A DNA stretch of 64,000 nucleotides from Pantoea vagans (GTDB lineage Bacteria > Pseudomonadota > Gammaproteobacteria > Enterobacterales > Enterobacteriaceae), in the NCBI RefSeq assembly GCF_004792415.1, contig NZ_CP038853.1, positions 1,364,001-1,428,000 of the forward strand. The letters run 5' to 3'. The translations under genes and the position numbers were made by a program. Under the pieces are notes generated by a model. The model was not told where the DNA came from. It was given only the letters and a program-made list of their open reading frames with translations, and did not search any database. Positions 8,835 to 17,806 of this stretch are shown one piece after another; within the stretch, counting starts at the first letter, position 1, and every line of letters starts with the position of its first letter.

Positions 8835-9304
8835 TAGTGCTTAATCCCTTGCATGGTTAAGAATCCTTTCGGGAGTGTGTCACCTTCACGGAAAACCAGT
8901 CTGCTGCCGGATTGTGGTGTGGAGATTATTTCATCGCCATTATCAAGCATACTGCCAACCAGTGCAGCAGATGCGCCATGCATAATACGCGCTTCACCAG
9001 CACCGGAAATAATAGTGGCTTCACTGCCGTCAGCGTAAACAACTTTATCACCAACTCGTGCCATCTTATAACCGCCAGCCGTACTACCTCCCGTAGCATT
9101 GCGGATTACTCCCCCGTTGCGGGTAACGCTTCCCACTACAGCGAATCGGAAAATGTAAGTTACCGGGCGGCTAGCTTGTTTGTTGAACTGTTCAAACTCT
9201 TCATGTGTTTTGCTGCCAAAGTTTGGTAAAAAATCTTCGTCGTAGAGTGGCTGTGAAGAGGATTCCCGGAGTTCAGGCGTGATCTCGTTGGTGTATTGCT
9301 TCAT
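8834..9304 (-). CDS. PAAR-domain protein
   Basis: A 156-residue protein: an N-terminal extension of ~50 polar residues (MKQYTNEITPELRESS...), then a PAAR domain from about residue 54, visible as VVGSVTRNGGVI, TAGGYKMARVGDKVVYADG and GAGEARIMHGASAALVGS, ending in a short tail. It would sit as a sharpened tip on a VgrG spike. It is the first gene of the minus-strand unit and is translationally coupled to the effector through a TAATG overlap. Two PAAR domains in adjacent genes is unusual: either the two are alternative tips, or this one serves another effector. Confidence 0.75.
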   Translation of the reverse strand: MKQYTNEITPELRESSSQPLYDEDFLPNFGSKTHEEFEQFNKQASRPVTYIFRFAVVGSVTRNGGVIRNATGGSTAGGYKMARVGDKVVYADGSEATIISGAGEARIMHGASAALVGSMLDNGDEIISTPQSGSRLVFREGDTLPKGFLTMQGIKH

Positions 9305-9869
9305 AAGTCCCTTTACTTGTTATGGAAATAATCACGATGGTCATTTTACAAACAATGGCTACATGCGCAACAAGAATCAGACGTAAGCGAAACTGCATTT
9401 CGAAATTGAAAGTTAGTGGATAGGGCGATGCTTTGTATGATTGACTGAACTATCAAACCTGCATTTTGGGCACTTCCGGTTTTTATGTCGACAATTGCTA
9501 ACTATCAGGTGCTAATATTGAGAGCTCGGAGCTTCGAGGATCCCGTGAACGTTAATAAGTTTTAAGGGAGGCTTACCCTCCCGTACTTTCTTAATGATGT
9601 TACAGGCTGCACCTGTTAGGTTATGGATCCCATTCTTTGCTTTATGCTAGTCGCGGATCTGTTCGGGTAGCTTGTCATTCACCGGGCGTTGCCTGTACAG
9701 ACGGTGAAAGCATCAAAGGAATATCTGCTCCTTTTTAATTCTCTGGGGTTGAGGTCAAAAAGGGGGGATAGGTATTTTCACGGTGAACAAGCAATAGCTT
9801 GAAGGGTCGGCTTGCATCAGTAAGCAACTTCTCCTAATCTGGCAAAAATATAGAGATTCAATCAACACG
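9305..9869. other. Gap between the PAAR unit and the thiM riboswitch
   Basis: About 565 bases with no intact gene. AT-rich next to the PAAR start, where the promoter of the PAAR unit must lie. 9512-9712 holds a decayed frame on the minus strand (listed separately). The rest shows no recognisable structure. Confidence 0.5.
9512..9712 (-). pseudogene. Decayed reading frame of unknown identity
   Basis: Read on the minus strand, 9712 down to 9512 gives a protein-like stretch with one internal TAG (9647-9649, where a tryptophan codon would restore it): HRLYRQRPVNDKLPEQIRD, stop, HKAKNGIHNLTGAACNIIKK, then VREGKPPLKLINVHGILEAP. It ends at the stop at 9512-9514; another stop at 9713-9715 cuts it off upstream. 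The composition looks like genuine coding sequence rather than chance, and it fits the C-terminal tail of a larger gene. I do not recognise the family; a transposase or island gene tail is possible. Confidence 0.4.
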
Positions 9870-9946
9870 ACTCGGGGTGCCCTTCTTTGTGAAGGCTGAG
9901 AAATACCCGTATTACCTGATCTGGATAATGCCAGCGTAGGGAAGTC
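9870..9946 (+). promoter_or_regulatory. TPP riboswitch (thi-box)
   Basis: The signature parts are all present: CTCGGGGTGCCC opening P1/P2, the thi-box core GGCTGAGAAATACCC (9894-9908), then ACCTGATCTGGATAATGCC and GCGTAGGGAAG closing the aptamer. It lies 48 bases before the thiM ATG. By analogy with E. coli thiM, thiamine pyrophosphate binding should reduce translation initiation and expression of thiMD. Confidence 0.95.
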
Positions 9947-9993
9947 TGATGCCTGACCGCATTCGCCTTCTTGTTCGCCGGTTGGGAGCTACG

Positions 9994-10791
9994 ATGACAC
10001 ATCAATCTCAACACCTTTCTGCTGCGCACTTCGCGCCCGTTCTGCACACTTTCCGCCGTCAGTCACCGCTGGTGCACTGCATGACCAATGACGTGGTCCA
10101 GAATTTCACTGCCAACGTCCTGCTGGCACTCAATGCCTCACCGGCAATGGTGATCGATGCTGACGAAGCGGCACAGTTCAGCCGCTTTGCCGATGCGTTG
10201 CTGATTAACGTCGGCACCTTAACCCGTGAGCGTCAGCAGGCGATGCAGGCTGCTGTGAGCGCCGCCAGAGAGGCGGGTACCCCCTGGACACTCGATCCGG
10301 TAGCCGTCGGCGCGCTGACGTTGCGCAGTGACTTCTGTCAGCAACTGCTCAGCCAGCAACCAGCGGTGATTCGCGGCAATGCGTCAGAGATTCTGGCGCT
10401 GGCGCAGCAGGCCAGTGGCGGGCGCGGTGTTGATACGCTGCATCAGGCGGATGCAGCACTCGATGCGGCACAGCAACTCGCTGAGACCTGGCACACGCTG
10501 GTCATTGTCACCGGAGAAGTGGACTATGCCACCGACGGTCAGCGAATCCTCGCCATAAGCGGTGGAAGTCCGTTAATGACGCGGGTGGTCGGCACCGGCT
10601 GCGCGCTCTCTGCCGTGGTCGCGGGATTCAGTGCTCTGCCGGGCGATCGGCTGATGAATGTGGCGGCAGCCTGTCAGGTCATGGCCCTGGCGGGGGATAA
10701 GGCAGCGGCGCAGGCGTCCGGGCCGGGCAGTTTTGCCACCGCGTTTATTGATGCACTCTGGACGCTGGAGGTGGAGCATGAAGCGCATTAA
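9994..10791 (+). CDS. thiM: Hydroxyethylthiazole kinase
   Basis: Thiamine salvage enzyme that phosphorylates 4-methyl-5-(2-hydroxyethyl)thiazole. The 265-residue product begins MTHQSQHLS; this ATG has GGGAGC directly upstream. A longer in-frame start at 9949 abuts the riboswitch and lacks a ribosome-binding site. Family marks are [18 protein letters not shown] at the N-terminus, a DPVAVGA substrate loop, and [14 protein letters not shown], which carries the catalytic cysteine and anion hole. It overlaps thiD by 14 bases, so the two are translationally coupled. Confidence 0.96.
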   Translation: MTHQSQHLSAAHFAPVLHTFRRQSPLVHCMTNDVVQNFTANVLLALNASPAMVIDADEAAQFSRFADALLINVGTLTRERQQAMQAAVSAAREAGTPWTLDPVAVGALTLRSDFCQQLLSQQPAVIRGNASEILALAQQASGGRGVDTLHQADAALDAAQQLAETWHTLVIVTGEVDYATDGQRILAISGGSPLMTRVVGTGCALSAVVAGFSALPGDRLMNVAAACQVMALAGDKAAAQASGPGSFATAFIDALWTLEVEHEAH

Positions 10792-11578
10792 TGCTCTGAC
10801 GATTGCCGGTACCGATCCCAGCGGTGGCGCAGGCATTCAGGCCGATCTGAAAACTTTCTCTGCCCTGGGTGCTTATGGCACCAGTGTGATTACCGCGCTG
10901 GTGGCGCAGAACACGCAGGGCGTGCAGTCGGTTTATCGCATTGAACCGAATTTTGTTGCCGCCCAGCTCGATTCGGTACTGGATGACGTGCGTATCGACA
11001 GCGCAAAAATCGGCATGCTTTCTGAAACGGCCATTGTGGAACAGGTTGCGGCCCGGCTGAGGCGTGCAGAGATCCCGTTTGTGGTGCTGGATACGGTGAT
11101 GGTCGCGAAAAGTGGCGATGCGCTGCTCTCGCCAGACGCCGTGGCCAGCGTACGGGAGCGGTTATTACCGCAGGTATCGCTCATCACCCCAAATCTGCCG
11201 GAAGCGGCGGCGTTGCTGGATTGCGCTATCGCCACCGATGAGGCAGAGATGCGCGAGCAGGGGCGGGCCTTGCTGGCACTCGGCTGTCAGGCGGTGCTGA
11301 TGAAGGGCGGTCATCTGGCGGCGGCGGAGAGTCCGGACTGGCTGATTACTCACTCAGCGGAACAGCGATTCAGCACGCCACGCGTGCATACCCGTCATAC
11401 GCACGGCACCGGCTGCACGCTGTCGGCCGCCTTAGCCGCATTACGTCCGCGCCATGCTGACTGGGCAGAGACGATTGAGGAAGCGAAAAACTGGTTGCAG
11501 CAGGCGCTGTTACAGGCGGATTCGCTGGAGGTCGGGAAGGGGATTGGACCGGTGCACCATTTTCACCAATGGTGGTGA
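10778..11578 (+). CDS. thiD: Hydroxymethylpyrimidine/phosphomethylpyrimidine kinase
   Basis: Two-step HMP/HMP-P kinase of thiamine synthesis and salvage, ribokinase fold, 266 residues. The N-terminal motif [18 protein letters not shown] and C-terminal [15 protein letters not shown] (anion hole and catalytic Cys region) are diagnostic. The start ATG lies inside the 3' end of thiM. A frame continues upstream for 40 codons but has no homology to the family. ThiE is not in the window, so the coupling enzyme must be elsewhere. Confidence 0.96.
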   Translation: MKRINALTIAGTDPSGGAGIQADLKTFSALGAYGTSVITALVAQNTQGVQSVYRIEPNFVAAQLDSVLDDVRIDSAKIGMLSETAIVEQVAARLRRAEIPFVVLDTVMVAKSGDALLSPDAVASVRERLLPQVSLITPNLPEAAALLDCAIATDEAEMREQGRALLALGCQAVLMKGGHLAAAESPDWLITHSAEQRFSTPRVHTRHTHGTGCTLSAALAALRPRHADWAETIEEAKNWLQQALLQADSLEVGKGIGPVHHFHQWW

Positions 11579-11586
11579 CGGCGAAG

Positions 11587-11619
11587 GCCCGCATCGGCTG
11601 GTATTCAGGCGGTGCGGGC
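11587..11619. terminator. Hairpin between convergent thiD and rspR
   Basis: GCCCGCATCG (11587-11596) pairs with CGGTGCGGGC (11610-11619) with one G-U pair. It sits in the 51-base gap between convergent genes and could end either, though there is no strong T tract. Confidence 0.45.
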
Positions 11620-11629
11620 AGTTTCAGTT

Positions 11630-12316
11630 TCAGGGCGCTTCAAACCAGGCGCTGTTACGCTCGGCAATCGGGGTGATTGAGAAGATCATCTCCTGCAGGT
11701 GACGGCGCATCGCCGCTTCGGCGGCATCGGCATCATGGCGCTTCAGCGCGGCAAAAATCTCTTCATGCTGCTCAATCAGCCTCTCCGGGGGTGAGACTTC
11801 ACTCAGCGTCAGAAACCGCACCCGGTCCATGGCCGCTTTTATGTTTTCCACCGTCTCCCAGGCAAGCTTGCAGTCAATGCTTTCAGCGATCAGGCGATGA
11901 AACTCATCGTCCAGAGTGAGGAAAGCCTGGCTGTCATGCCGCCCGGCGGCAATGCGCTGCAACTGCAGATTGTGTTCCAGCGCCATCAGGGCGGGATCGT
12001 CAATCTCCACCGCTGCCCGCCGCACTACTGACACTTCCACCGCCTCACGGATAAAACGGCCATCCGCGACACGCTTAGCGGAGATTTTGCGCACGAAGGT
12101 GCCGCGCTGCGGCAATACCTGTACCAGTCCGGCTTCAGCCAGCTTAATGAACGCTTCACGCACCGGCTGGCGCGAAACGTTGAAGCGTGCGGAGACCTCT
12201 TTTTCAGAGAGCAGCGAACCTGGCTGAATTGCACAGGTGACAATATCTTTGCGCAGATAACGGTAAATCTGCTGATTTACCGGTTCGCTGGTAGTAATGG
12301 TATAGGCGATCGACAT
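11630..12316 (-). CDS. rspR: GntR-family (FCD) regulator, RspR-like
   Basis: A 228-residue transcription factor with an N-terminal winged helix (LSEKEVSARFNVSRQPVREA at about 37-56) and a C-terminal all-helical FCD effector domain (FLTLDDEFHRLIAES, RVRFLTL, QHEEIFAALKRHD, MRRHLQEM) whose Asp/His residues usually bind a metal. The start PVNQQIYRYLRKDIV closely resembles E. coli RspR (YdfH), the repressor of rspAB, and the dehydratase and dehydrogenase genes lie in the same cluster. It is separated from the ydfI-like gene by 100 bases, on the same strand. The ligand is probably a sugar acid; that is inference. Confidence 0.88.
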   Translation of the reverse strand: MSIAYTITTSEPVNQQIYRYLRKDIVTCAIQPGSLLSEKEVSARFNVSRQPVREAFIKLAEAGLVQVLPQRGTFVRKISAKRVADGRFIREAVEVSVVRRAAVEIDDPALMALEHNLQLQRIAAGRHDSQAFLTLDDEFHRLIAESIDCKLAWETVENIKAAMDRVRFLTLSEVSPPERLIEQHEEIFAALKRHDADAAEAAMRRHLQEMIFSITPIAERNSAWFEAP

Positions 12317-12416
12317 GCAGCAATATCCATATTACGGCTGGCACAGGCCAGCACGATGGGAAAGTGTCAGTCTAATCAGGGTACTGCGCCTGCGCCAGTG
12401 CTTTGTGACCGCAGCA

Positions 12417-13877
12417 TTAGCTGCGGTTCAGGTACTGATGCACTGTAGCTCGTGCGCCCTGGGTGGTGAGTTGCTGATAACAGGCCGTCAGCCGGGCGAC
12501 CACGTCGCCATTCTGCGCCAGATCCTCGCCGAAGACTTCGCGGATGGCGAGTAATGCCCGTACGCGAGCCTCACCCTCCTCGCTGGCGGCAACGCACTCT
12601 GCAAGCTGCGCTTTCATCGGGTCGCGGATTTCAATCGGCTGGCCCTGTTCATCAACGCCACCGACATAGCGCATCCAGCCCGCTACGCCCAGCAGCAGCA
12701 AATCGCAGTCACTGCCGCGCTGCAGGTGCCAGCGCAGGCTGTCGAGCATACGCTGTGGCAGTTTCTGTGTGCCGTCAGTGGCAATCTGTCCGGTGCGATG
12801 TTTAATCGCTCGGTTTTCATAACGGGCGATCAGCGAGTCGGCATAGGCATTGAGATCCACGCCCTGGGTGCGCAATGTGGGTGCCTGCTCATCGATCATC
12901 AGGGAACGGGCGGCGGCACGGAAATGGGGATCGGCCATGCAGTCGCTGATGTACTCATAACCTGCCAGGAAGCCGAGGTACGCCAGGAAAGAGTGGCTGC
13001 CATTCAGCATGCGCAGTTTCATCTCTTCATAGGGCAGGACATCACTGACCAGTTCTGCGCCCGCCTTTTCCCACGCCGGACGACCATTGACGAAGTTATC
13101 TTCAATCACCCACTGGAAGAAGGGTTCCGCTTCAACCGCAACCGGGTCGCTGGAACCCAGGCGCGCGCTCAGGGCCGCAAACGCCGCATCGGTCATCGCC
13201 GGGACGATGCGATCCACCATGGTTGAGGGGAAGGTCATGTGCTGCTGAATGTACTCTGCCAGTTCCGGATCCTGCTGTCGGGCCAGTTGCACAATCACAT
13301 TACGGGTGACGTGACCATTTTCCGGCATGTTGTCACAGGACATCACGCTGAAGGCAGGTAACCCCTGGTCACGGCGGCGGCGGATCGCTGCCAGAATCAG
13401 ACCCGGCAGCGAGCGCGGCGCATCCGGATGCTGCAGATCATGGACGATATCGGGATGATCGGGATTTAAATTGCCACTGGCGGGCTGATGGCAATAGCCT
13501 TTCTCGGTAACGGTCATGGAGACAATCGCCACTTCAGGCTGACTCATGGCGTTAATCACCGCCTCAATACCGTCACTTTTGCCGTGCAGCGCCTGTGTGA
13601 TGACACCAATCACACGGGTGTGCAGGGAATCATCGGCCATCTCTGTCAGGGTATAGAGCAGATGCTGCTCACGCAGGGCCTGAATCAGCGCGCCGCTGTT
13701 GAGGTTCACTTCGCAGTATCCCCAGTCGCTGCCCTGTTCAGCCAGCTTATCGCTGCAGAGTGCCTGATGGGCGCGATGAAACGCACCAAAACCGATATGC
13801 ACCATGCGGGTTTTTAACTGGCTGCGGTCGTAAGCGGGGCGCCGGACCTCAGCGGGCAGGCGATCAATCTGTAACAT
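12417..13877 (-). CDS. ydfI: Mannitol dehydrogenase-family hexonate oxidoreductase (YdfI-like)
   Basis: A 486-residue NAD-dependent polyol/hexuronate reductase of the long-chain mannitol dehydrogenase family, the family of fructuronate and tagaturonate reductases. The nucleotide-binding segment VHIGFGAFHRAHQALC is near the N-terminus, and the catalytic KLRMLNGSHSFLAYLG motif with the conserved Lys, Asn and His is near residue 288. With the RspA dehydratase and RspB dehydrogenase it suggests interconversion of an aldonate and its keto form. The exact substrate is not evident. It lies 67 bases downstream of the MFS gene on the same strand. Confidence 0.85.
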   Translation of the reverse strand: MLQIDRLPAEVRRPAYDRSQLKTRMVHIGFGAFHRAHQALCSDKLAEQGSDWGYCEVNLNSGALIQALREQHLLYTLTEMADDSLHTRVIGVITQALHGKSDGIEAVINAMSQPEVAIVSMTVTEKGYCHQPASGNLNPDHPDIVHDLQHPDAPRSLPGLILAAIRRRRDQGLPAFSVMSCDNMPENGHVTRNVIVQLARQQDPELAEYIQQHMTFPSTMVDRIVPAMTDAAFAALSARLGSSDPVAVEAEPFFQWVIEDNFVNGRPAWEKAGAELVSDVLPYEEMKLRMLNGSHSFLAYLGFLAGYEYISDCMADPHFRAAARSLMIDEQAPTLRTQGVDLNAYADSLIARYENRAIKHRTGQIATDGTQKLPQRMLDSLRWHLQRGSDCDLLLLGVAGWMRYVGGVDEQGQPIEIRDPMKAQLAECVAASEEGEARVRALLAIREVFGEDLAQNGDVVARLTACYQQLTTQGARATVHQYLNRS

Positions 13878-13944
13878 AGTCCGTCCTTATGGCAAACGGG
13901 GCGCAAAGCGCCCCAGAATCATCATTCTGTTAGCGGAACAACAC

Positions 13945-15228
13945 TCAGACCGAAACCGGTTTATCTTCAGGTTTTGGACTGCGAATCACGAACAGCACCA
14001 GGAAAGCCCCCAGCGCGGCGACACAACCCGCCAGGATAAAGGCGCTATCGAACTTACCGGTGTGCTGAACAATAAAGCCGGTGACGATCGGCCCGATGAT
14101 GCCGGAGAGGCTCCCCACCAGATGGATAAAACCGCTGATGCTGCCAATACGGCTCTTGTGCACCACATCCTGAATAATCGCCCAGTAGATCGCGCCGGTG
14201 ATGTAGAGAAAGAAAATGGACACCGACATCATCATCACGGCCGGAACCACCTCTTTTATCGTACCCGCCAGTGCCACACAAATTGCGGCTGCCAGCAGTG
14301 AGACCACCAGCACAATTTTGCGGGACAACAACAGTTTGCCGGTGATATTAAAGATTCTGTCAGAGATCCAGCCACCCAGCGCCAGGCCAACGAAACCGAC
14401 GATCCATGGGATCATGGTGGTGATGCTCATCGATTTGATATCCAGGCCGTGCGCCTGCACCAGATAAGCCGGGAACCAGCTCAGGAAGAAGAACAGAATG
14501 TAGTTGTAGCAGAAGAAGGCAAACGCCGTGACCAGGATAATCGGCTGGCGCAGGTAGTAACCAAACGGATGCGGCGTTTCAGACAGGTCGACCTCGTCAT
14601 TCGGGCTGGTGGCTTTCAGGCGATCGATCAGCAGGCGCTCTTTTTCGGTGACAAGTTTGCTCTTCGCCGGATTATCAGCGGCAAAGAAGAGCCAGAACGC
14701 CATCCATACCAGACCGATACAGCAGACGATCACAAAGGCCGGACGCCAGCCGTAGGCCAGCGCCAGATAGCCGATGATTGGACCGGCTACCGCGCCGCCC
14801 AGCGGTGATCCGGCACTCAGTAAGCCCATCGCCGTGGCGGCCTGCTTTTTCGGGAACCAGCCGTTAATCGCTTTGTTAGCCGAAGAGCAGATCGGGCCTT
14901 CAGCCATGCCGAACAGCACTCGCAGGATCAGCAGCGACCAGAAGCCGGTAGCCAGCGCGGTCATACCGCAGAAAATGGACCAGGCACCCACGGCCACGGC
15001 CAGCACGATTTTGGGGCCATAGCGGTCAGTGGCGAGGCCACCGACAAAGTTAAACAGGGCGTAGCCGAAGAAGAAACTGCCGAAGATCATGCCGAACTGC
15101 TCAGCATTAATCGCCAGATCTTTCTCAACCAGCGGTACGGTCAGGGACAGGGCAACACGATCGAGGTAATTGATCATGTAAACCAGGAACAGCAGCAAAA
15201 CGAGGGTCCAGCGCAGATTCTTGAACAT
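13945..15228 (-). CDS. MFS transporter, anion:cation symporter family (sugar-acid uptake)
   Basis: A 427-residue, 12-helix transporter of the ACS subfamily that includes ExuT, GudP and DgoT. The first helix ends in the family motif MINYLDRVALSLTVPL, followed by FGMIFGSFFFGYALFN and the cytoplasmic DRYGPK loop; FGMAEGPICSSANKAINGWFP is the conserved fourth-helix region of sugar-acid permeases. It sits between a hexonate reductase and RspAB, so it most likely imports their substrate. Start ATG at 15226-15228. Specificity is not predictable. Confidence 0.88.
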   Translation of the reverse strand: MFKNLRWTLVLLLFLVYMINYLDRVALSLTVPLVEKDLAINAEQFGMIFGSFFFGYALFNFVGGLATDRYGPKIVLAVAVGAWSIFCGMTALATGFWSLLILRVLFGMAEGPICSSANKAINGWFPKKQAATAMGLLSAGSPLGGAVAGPIIGYLALAYGWRPAFVIVCCIGLVWMAFWLFFAADNPAKSKLVTEKERLLIDRLKATSPNDEVDLSETPHPFGYYLRQPIILVTAFAFFCYNYILFFFLSWFPAYLVQAHGLDIKSMSITTMIPWIVGFVGLALGGWISDRIFNITGKLLLSRKIVLVVSLLAAAICVALAGTIKEVVPAVMMMSVSIFFLYITGAIYWAIIQDVVHKSRIGSISGFIHLVGSLSGIIGPIVTGFIVQHTGKFDSAFILAGCVAALGAFLVLFVIRSPKPEDKPVSV

Positions 15229-15309
15229 ACAAACTCCGTGATCTGTTTTATCTTTTTAATTATGCCGGCGGGTACACACCGGCAGAGGACACCTGGTGTT
15301 CAGCGGGCA

Positions 15310-16320
15310 TTAACCCATCTGAAGGATCACTTTGCAGCAGGTGCGCGGATCTTTTTCGAACAGGGTCATCGCGCGTTCAATCTCCTGCAGCGGGAAGTAG
15401 TGGGTGACCAGCTTCTCTGGCTGGATTAACCCCTTTTCCATCCATTCAATTACATGCGGGAAGCGGTTGCTGTTAAGACGTGAGGTAAACAGCGACAGCT
15501 CTTTGCTGGTCAGGCTTTGCTGGGTAATGCTGCACGGTTCGCCGGAGAAGCCCAGCAGACCGATGCGCGCGGCCGGTGAGGCCAGAGCGGCCGCTTCTGC
15601 CAGAATGGCGGGATGGCAGGCCGCGTCGATAATCAGCGTGGGCTGCACGCCTTCAAGCTGAGCCGCTAACGGGATTTCGCTGTTATCAAACAGCTGATCG
15701 GCACCACTCTGCTCAGCCAGCGCCAGACGTTCCGGCAGGCGATCCACGACCATCACCTTTTTCACCTGATAGACGCCCTTCAGCACCTGAATGGCAGTGA
15801 GCCCCATCGGACCGGCACCATAAATCAGCGCCACATCATCCGGCTGCGGCTTGATAAACGCCGTGATGTTGGCTGCGATAGTGAAAGGCTCGACCAGGCT
15901 GGCGAGCTTATCGGGAATCGCGTCCGGCAGGTGCCAGGCATTTTTAGCCGGGGCCAGCGCATACTCGCTGAAGCCGCCGTCGCGGTGCACACCAATTACC
16001 TGCAGGGTGGTACAGACATTCGGACGGCCCACCGAGCAGGGATAGCAGTGACCGCAGCTTACCACCGGATCGACTGCGACGCGCTGGCCCAGTCGTGCCG
16101 CGTCGACACCGTCACCCACCGCATCGATCACGCCAAAAAATTCATGACCAATCACTCGCGGATATTTCGCGAACGGGTTATGACCGTGCCAGATATGCAC
16201 GTCAGAGCCACAGATGCTGGCATAGGCCACTTTAACCCGGACTTCGCCCGCCGCGGGTTGTAGCAGTGGACGTTCAGCAACCACCAGTTCACCTGGCTGT
16301 TCAATTACTACGCTTTTCAT
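15310..16320 (-). CDS. rspB: Zinc-dependent alcohol dehydrogenase RspB
   Basis: A 336-residue medium-chain dehydrogenase. The catalytic zinc ligands lie in SICGSDVHIWHG and the GHEFFG segment, the structural zinc is held by CGHCYPCSVGRPNVC, and the Rossmann motif is YGAGPMGLTAIQ. The start is MKSVVIEQPGEL at 16318-16320 behind AAGGAGAAACCC; the open frame extends upstream inside rspA without family similarity. Best match by pattern is E. coli RspB, an L-idonate/galactonate-type polyol dehydrogenase. It follows rspA by 10 bases and must be co-transcribed with it. Confidence 0.88.
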   Translation of the reverse strand: MKSVVIEQPGELVVAERPLLQPAAGEVRVKVAYASICGSDVHIWHGHNPFAKYPRVIGHEFFGVIDAVGDGVDAARLGQRVAVDPVVSCGHCYPCSVGRPNVCTTLQVIGVHRDGGFSEYALAPAKNAWHLPDAIPDKLASLVEPFTIAANITAFIKPQPDDVALIYGAGPMGLTAIQVLKGVYQVKKVMVVDRLPERLALAEQSGADQLFDNSEIPLAAQLEGVQPTLIIDAACHPAILAEAAALASPAARIGLLGFSGEPCSITQQSLTSKELSLFTSRLNSNRFPHVIEWMEKGLIQPEKLVTHYFPLQEIERAMTLFEKDPRTCCKVILQMG

Positions 16321-16330
16321 GGGTTTCTCC

Positions 16331-17545
16331 TTACCAGTTCCACAGGGTGCCATCTTCAAGACGGGCGACCGGCAGATAGGCAGGTTCATAGGGATATTTC
16401 GCCGCCAGTTTCTCGTTGAATTCAATGCCGAGGCCCGGCTTGTCGCCCGGATGCATGTAGCCCTGGTCAAAGGTCCAGTTAGCATCAAACAGCTCCATCA
16501 TCTGTTCCGAGAAGCCCATGTACTCCTGCACGCCGAAGTTCGGCACCCAGAGGTCAAAGTGCAGCGCAGCCGCCATGCAGACAGGGGAGAGATCCGAAGG
16601 ACCGTGCGAGCCAGTACGCACCTGATAGAGTGACGCAAAATCAGCAATACGACGCATTCCGGTAATGCCGCCCGCGTGGGTGATGGTGGTGCGGATGTAG
16701 TCGATCAGCTGTTCTTCAATCAGCTGCTTACAATCCCAGATGCTGTTGAACACTTCGCCTACCGCAATCGGCGTGACGGTGTGCTGGCGAATCAGACGGA
16801 AGCATTCCTGATTCTCAGCAGGCGTCGGATCTTCCATCCAGAACAGACGATAATCTTCCACGCTCTTGCCGAAACGCGCGGCCTCAATCGGTGTCAGGCG
16901 ATGGTGCATGTCATGCAGCAGATGCTCATCGAAACCAAACTTATCGCGGATCGCCTCAAACAACTTTGGCGTGAAATCGAGGTATTTCTCGGTTGACCAG
17001 AGCTGCTCTTCCGGCCAGTTACCTTTGGTCGCAGGTTCGTAGGCCAGGCCTTTACCTTTTGCCATGCCGTAAGTGGTTTTCATGCCCGGTACGCCGCACT
17101 GTGCACGGATCGCTTTGAACCCCAGCTCTTTGTGCTTCGCATAGTCATCCATCACTTCATCGATGGAGTGGCCGGTGGTGTGGCAATAAACCATCACGCC
17201 GGTGCGTGAAGCGCCGCCCAGCAGCTGGTAGAGCGGCATGTTGGCGGCTTTACCTTTGATATCCCACAGCGCCATATCGACAGCCGAGATCGCAGACATG
17301 GTAACCGGGCCACGACGCCAGTAAGCGCCTTTATAGAAGTATTGCCAGATGTCTTCGATCTGATGCGCATCGCGGCCAATCAGCTGCGGGCAGACGTGAT
17401 CTTTCAGGTAGGAGGCGACCGGCAGTTCTCGGCCATTCAGCGTGGCATCACCCACGCCAGTCAGCCCCTGATCGGTGGTGATCTTCACGGTAACAAAGTT
17501 TCTGCCTGCGCAGGTTACGAATACTTCCGCCTTAACAATTTTCAT
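16331..17545 (-). CDS. rspA: Mannonate dehydratase-family enolase RspA
   Basis: A 404-residue enolase-superfamily enzyme, the exact length of E. coli RspA. It starts [20 protein letters not shown] and has the ManD-group pattern: a capping domain with [12 protein letters not shown], then a barrel with [22 protein letters not shown] and [11 protein letters not shown] supplying the metal-binding acidic residues, and the late [13 protein letters not shown] loop. Members dehydrate D-mannonate or D-gluconate, some poorly. Here it heads a transcription unit with rspB, the MFS gene and the ydfI-like gene, which supports a role in sugar-acid breakdown. The E. coli 'starvation sensing' label comes from overexpression work and may not describe its enzymology. 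Confidence 0.92.
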   Translation of the reverse strand: MKIVKAEVFVTCAGRNFVTVKITTDQGLTGVGDATLNGRELPVASYLKDHVCPQLIGRDAHQIEDIWQYFYKGAYWRRGPVTMSAISAVDMALWDIKGKAANMPLYQLLGGASRTGVMVYCHTTGHSIDEVMDDYAKHKELGFKAIRAQCGVPGMKTTYGMAKGKGLAYEPATKGNWPEEQLWSTEKYLDFTPKLFEAIRDKFGFDEHLLHDMHHRLTPIEAARFGKSVEDYRLFWMEDPTPAENQECFRLIRQHTVTPIAVGEVFNSIWDCKQLIEEQLIDYIRTTITHAGGITGMRRIADFASLYQVRTGSHGPSDLSPVCMAAALHFDLWVPNFGVQEYMGFSEQMMELFDANWTFDQGYMHPGDKPGLGIEFNEKLAAKYPYEPAYLPVARLEDGTLWNW

Positions 17546-17596
17546 CCTGGTTGCCTTTCAGTCAGCGTTCAATGATGAAAAAGTACGCGCTTTAAT

Positions 17597-17610
17597 ACTA
17601 CCATACAAGT
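17597..17610 (-). promoter_or_regulatory. Candidate GntR-type operator upstream of rspA
   Basis: ACTACCATACAAGT (minus strand ACTTGTATGGTAGT) sits 52-65 bases upstream of the rspA start. It is an imperfect palindrome with ACT/AGT ends and an AT centre, like operators of FCD-type GntR regulators. The link to RspR is inference from position. Confidence 0.3.
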
Positions 17611-17806
17611 TAGTCTGGCAGAGTTGTGAAGCCAGTCACAGAGAGTTTTCTGGGGCGAAAGGGGGTAATGAACTGGCGTATTATTTGGCGACAAAAAGGG
17701 CGGCGTGGTAGTAAAACGACGGTCGGCCAGCGTGAAAAAGGGGCTTTCGCCCTCTTAAGATTATTGACAGCGTCTGCCCCTGCTGGCTGTAAGACCCAGC
17801 CGACGA

